A stretch of 25,789 nt of DNA from Phosphoribacter sp964647395 (GTDB lineage: Bacteria; Actinomycetota; Actinomycetes; Actinomycetales; Dermatophilaceae). Each line of letters starts with the position of its first letter. Within the stretch, counting starts at the first letter, position 1. The notes beneath the pieces are model-generated. The model was not told the origin of the DNA, did no database searches, and saw only the letters and a list, made by a program, of their open reading frames with translations. Where the stretch lies: assembly GCA_964647395.1 (NCBI GenBank), contig CAZYHR010000039.1:1-25789 (forward strand). Direction: 5' to 3'. Below are positions 24,782 through 25,789 of the stretch, in pieces. The translations under genes and the position numbers were made by a program.

Positions 24782-24813
24782 CGCTATATCGCGTTCGGAG
24801 TCACGATATATCG
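24782..24813. promoter_or_regulatory. Twin PadR-type operator boxes upstream of the DUF4097-PadR operon
   Basis: CGATATATCG (24804-24813) is a perfect 10-bp palindrome, and CGCTATATCG (24782-24791) matches it at nine positions. The boxes are 22 bp apart, two helical turns, and sit 22-53 bp before the DUF4097 start. They are conspicuously A/T-rich in this genome and overlap the likely -10 region. PadR proteins commonly bind ATAT-cored palindromes and repress their own operon; binding here is inferred. Confidence 0.65.
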
Positions 24814-24854
24814 CGTCTACCGGAAGAGCAAGGGGCCGCCGGTCCGGCGGGCGG

Positions 24855-25538
24855 TCAGGGCAACTGCAGCCAGGCCCGCCAGCCGCCGTGCAGGACCAGC
24901 CAGGCGACCAGGCTGTAGCCGGCCTGCCCCGGGTGCACACCGTCACCGGCCGCGAGGTCGGAGCGCCACTGGTCGTGGTCGACCAGCGGGCGGTAGCAGT
25001 CGACGTAGGGCACGCCGCGACGCACGCACACGTCGGCCTGGGCCTGGGCGAGCACGTCGATGCGGGTGTTGAGCGCGTCGTCGAGGGTCGGGGTCAGCCC
25101 GACGACGAACGCGGCGATGCCCGCGGCAGCGGCATCGTCCAGGACGTTGGCGAGGTTGAGCCGCGACCGGGCGGTGGTGAGGTTGCGCCGCAGGTCGTTC
25201 AGGCCGACGGCGATGACCAGCCGGCGCTCCGGGATGTCGACCCACCGCGGGGAGCACTCGGCCCGCCACCGGGCCGCCACGTCACCGGAGTCGGCGCCGC
25301 GCACCCCGAGGTTGTATGCCGTGAGGTCGAGGTCCGCGTGCTGGCTGCGGCTGACGACCCGGCCCACCCAGCCCAACGCCTTGCCGTCGCCGTAGCCGAG
25401 GGTCAGCGAGTCGCCGACGAAGACCACGCCCACCGCACGTCGGCCCTCGGCGTCGATGTGGAAGCTCGCCGTCGGGGTGAACTCGGTCGGCGGCTCACCG
25501 TCGGTCGCGCTCGGCCAGGCGGGGCCCTCGCTGCTCAC
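24855..25538 (-). CDS. SGNH/GDSL-type hydrolase
   Basis: A 227-residue SGNH-fold esterase. The motifs are FVGDSLTLG with nucleophile Ser44 (block I), NLGVRGADSGD (block II Gly), VIAVGLNDL with Asn114 (block III) and GDGVHPGQAGY with Asp199 and His202 (block V). All four SGNH residues are present. There is no signal peptide, so a cytoplasmic esterase, thioesterase or lipase-like activity is expected, with unknown substrate. The GTG start at 25538 lies one base after the stop of the upstream small gene (TGA-C-GTG), so the two are almost certainly co-transcribed and perhaps translationally coupled. It ends about 40 bp before the operator boxes of the next operon on the same strand. Confidence 0.88.
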   Translation of the reverse strand: MSSEGPAWPSATDGEPPTEFTPTASFHIDAEGRRAVGVVFVGDSLTLGYGDGKALGWVGRVVSRSQHADLDLTAYNLGVRGADSGDVAARWRAECSPRWVDIPERRLVIAVGLNDLRRNLTTARSRLNLANVLDDAAAAGIAAFVVGLTPTLDDALNTRIDVLAQAQADVCVRRGVPYVDCYRPLVDHDQWRSDLAAGDGVHPGQAGYSLVAWLVLHGGWRAWLQLP

Positions 25539-25539
25539 G

Positions 25540-25725
25540 TCACTCCTGCTCGTCGGGCTCGTCGTCGAGCCGCGCCAGGAAGGTCGCCAGCCGGTCGACG
25601 GCCGCCTCGAACTCGGGGTTGAGGTCGACGAAGGTGCGCAGCTGGTCGGCCAGCCAGTCCAGGCTCACCTGCTCGTCGCCGCGCCGCTCGGCCAGCTCCT
25701 CGATGCCCCGATCGGTGAAGTACAC
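25540..25725 (-). CDS. DUF6104-like small protein
   Basis: A 61-residue acidic, helical protein beginning MYFTDRGIEELAERRGDE and continuing VSLDWLADQLRTFVDLNPEFE. This pattern recurs, as I recall, in actinobacterial proteins annotated DUF6104; no function is known. The GTG start at 25725 has TAGCCT 7 nt upstream and no Shine-Dalgarno, so the message is probably leaderless. The SGNH hydrolase gene starts one base after its stop codon. The C-terminus is Asp/Glu-rich. No membrane segment or metal motif is present. Confidence 0.8.
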   Translation of the reverse strand: MYFTDRGIEELAERRGDEQVSLDWLADQLRTFVDLNPEFEAAVDRLATFLARLDDEPDEQE

Positions 25726-25732
25726 GCTTCGA

Positions 25733-25738
25733 AGGCTA
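25733..25738 (-). promoter_or_regulatory. -10 box of a leaderless promoter for the DUF6104-like gene
   Basis: Minus-strand TAGCCT, 7 nt, then GTG at 25725. The bases beyond it to the window end are plain GC-rich DNA with no recognisable gene. Confidence 0.5.
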
Positions 25739-25789
25739 GCGCGCCGCGGCGCGGCAGCCGGCCACGGCGCGCGGCGGGGCGGCCTCGCG

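Overview
The window is about 25.8 kb of very GC-rich DNA with strong G/C bias at third codon positions and many GTG starts. A WhiB1-type Fe-S regulator next to a PdtaS-type histidine kinase, a mycothiol-isomerase-like DinB protein and a giant NAD-dependent glutamate dehydrogenase together point to a high-GC Gram-positive bacterium (Actinomycetota). I would guess the Micrococcales, perhaps an Intrasporangiaceae relative, but the sequence alone does not fix the family. It is a draft scaffold: N-runs at 4022-4073 and 18251-18260 interrupt two genes, and both apparent frame changes sit exactly at those runs, so the genes are probably intact in the organism.

Layout. 1-2508: the 3' end of the ribosome-associated ABC-F ATPase EttA, a TIGR03086-type metal-binding protein, then on the minus strand a TetR regulator followed by a 2'-5' RNA ligase-like 2H phosphoesterase. 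2509-7516: an acyl-CoA block. An acyl-CoA dehydrogenase diverges from the TetR gene across an operator-like palindrome; it is followed by a convergent FabG-like reductase, a roughly 500-bp gene-free leader-like region, two overlapping TesB thioesterases and a divergent hotdog thioesterase. 7576-11927: a hypothetical protein, an MFS exporter coupled to a glycerophosphodiester phosphodiesterase, and a secreted lytic transglycosylase with a proline-rich tail. 11956-20233: gpsA, then glutamate-semialdehyde dehydrogenase, a DUF2505-like protein and NAD-glutamate dehydrogenase; the two dehydrogenases can together feed proline or arginine carbon into 2-oxoglutarate. 20321-22914: pdtaS, convergent with whiB1 (the arrangement I recall from mycobacteria), and a small membrane protein. 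22953-25725: a PadR regulator coupled to a DUF4097 protein behind twin operator boxes, then a DUF6104-like gene and an SGNH hydrolase.

No mobile element, prophage, CRISPR array, tRNA or rRNA was found, and most genes are ordinary chromosomal ones. The most unusual signals are outside the gene list: an iterated octamer CGGCATAC/GTATGCCG found 16 times by eye; a recurring TANNNT box 6-8 nt before start codons that lack a Shine-Dalgarno sequence (leaderless transcripts); a promoter-to-hairpin noncoding stretch upstream of the reductase; twin PadR-type operator boxes; and in-frame 15-bp minisatellites in the PadR and MFS genes. All counts were made by reading, without software.
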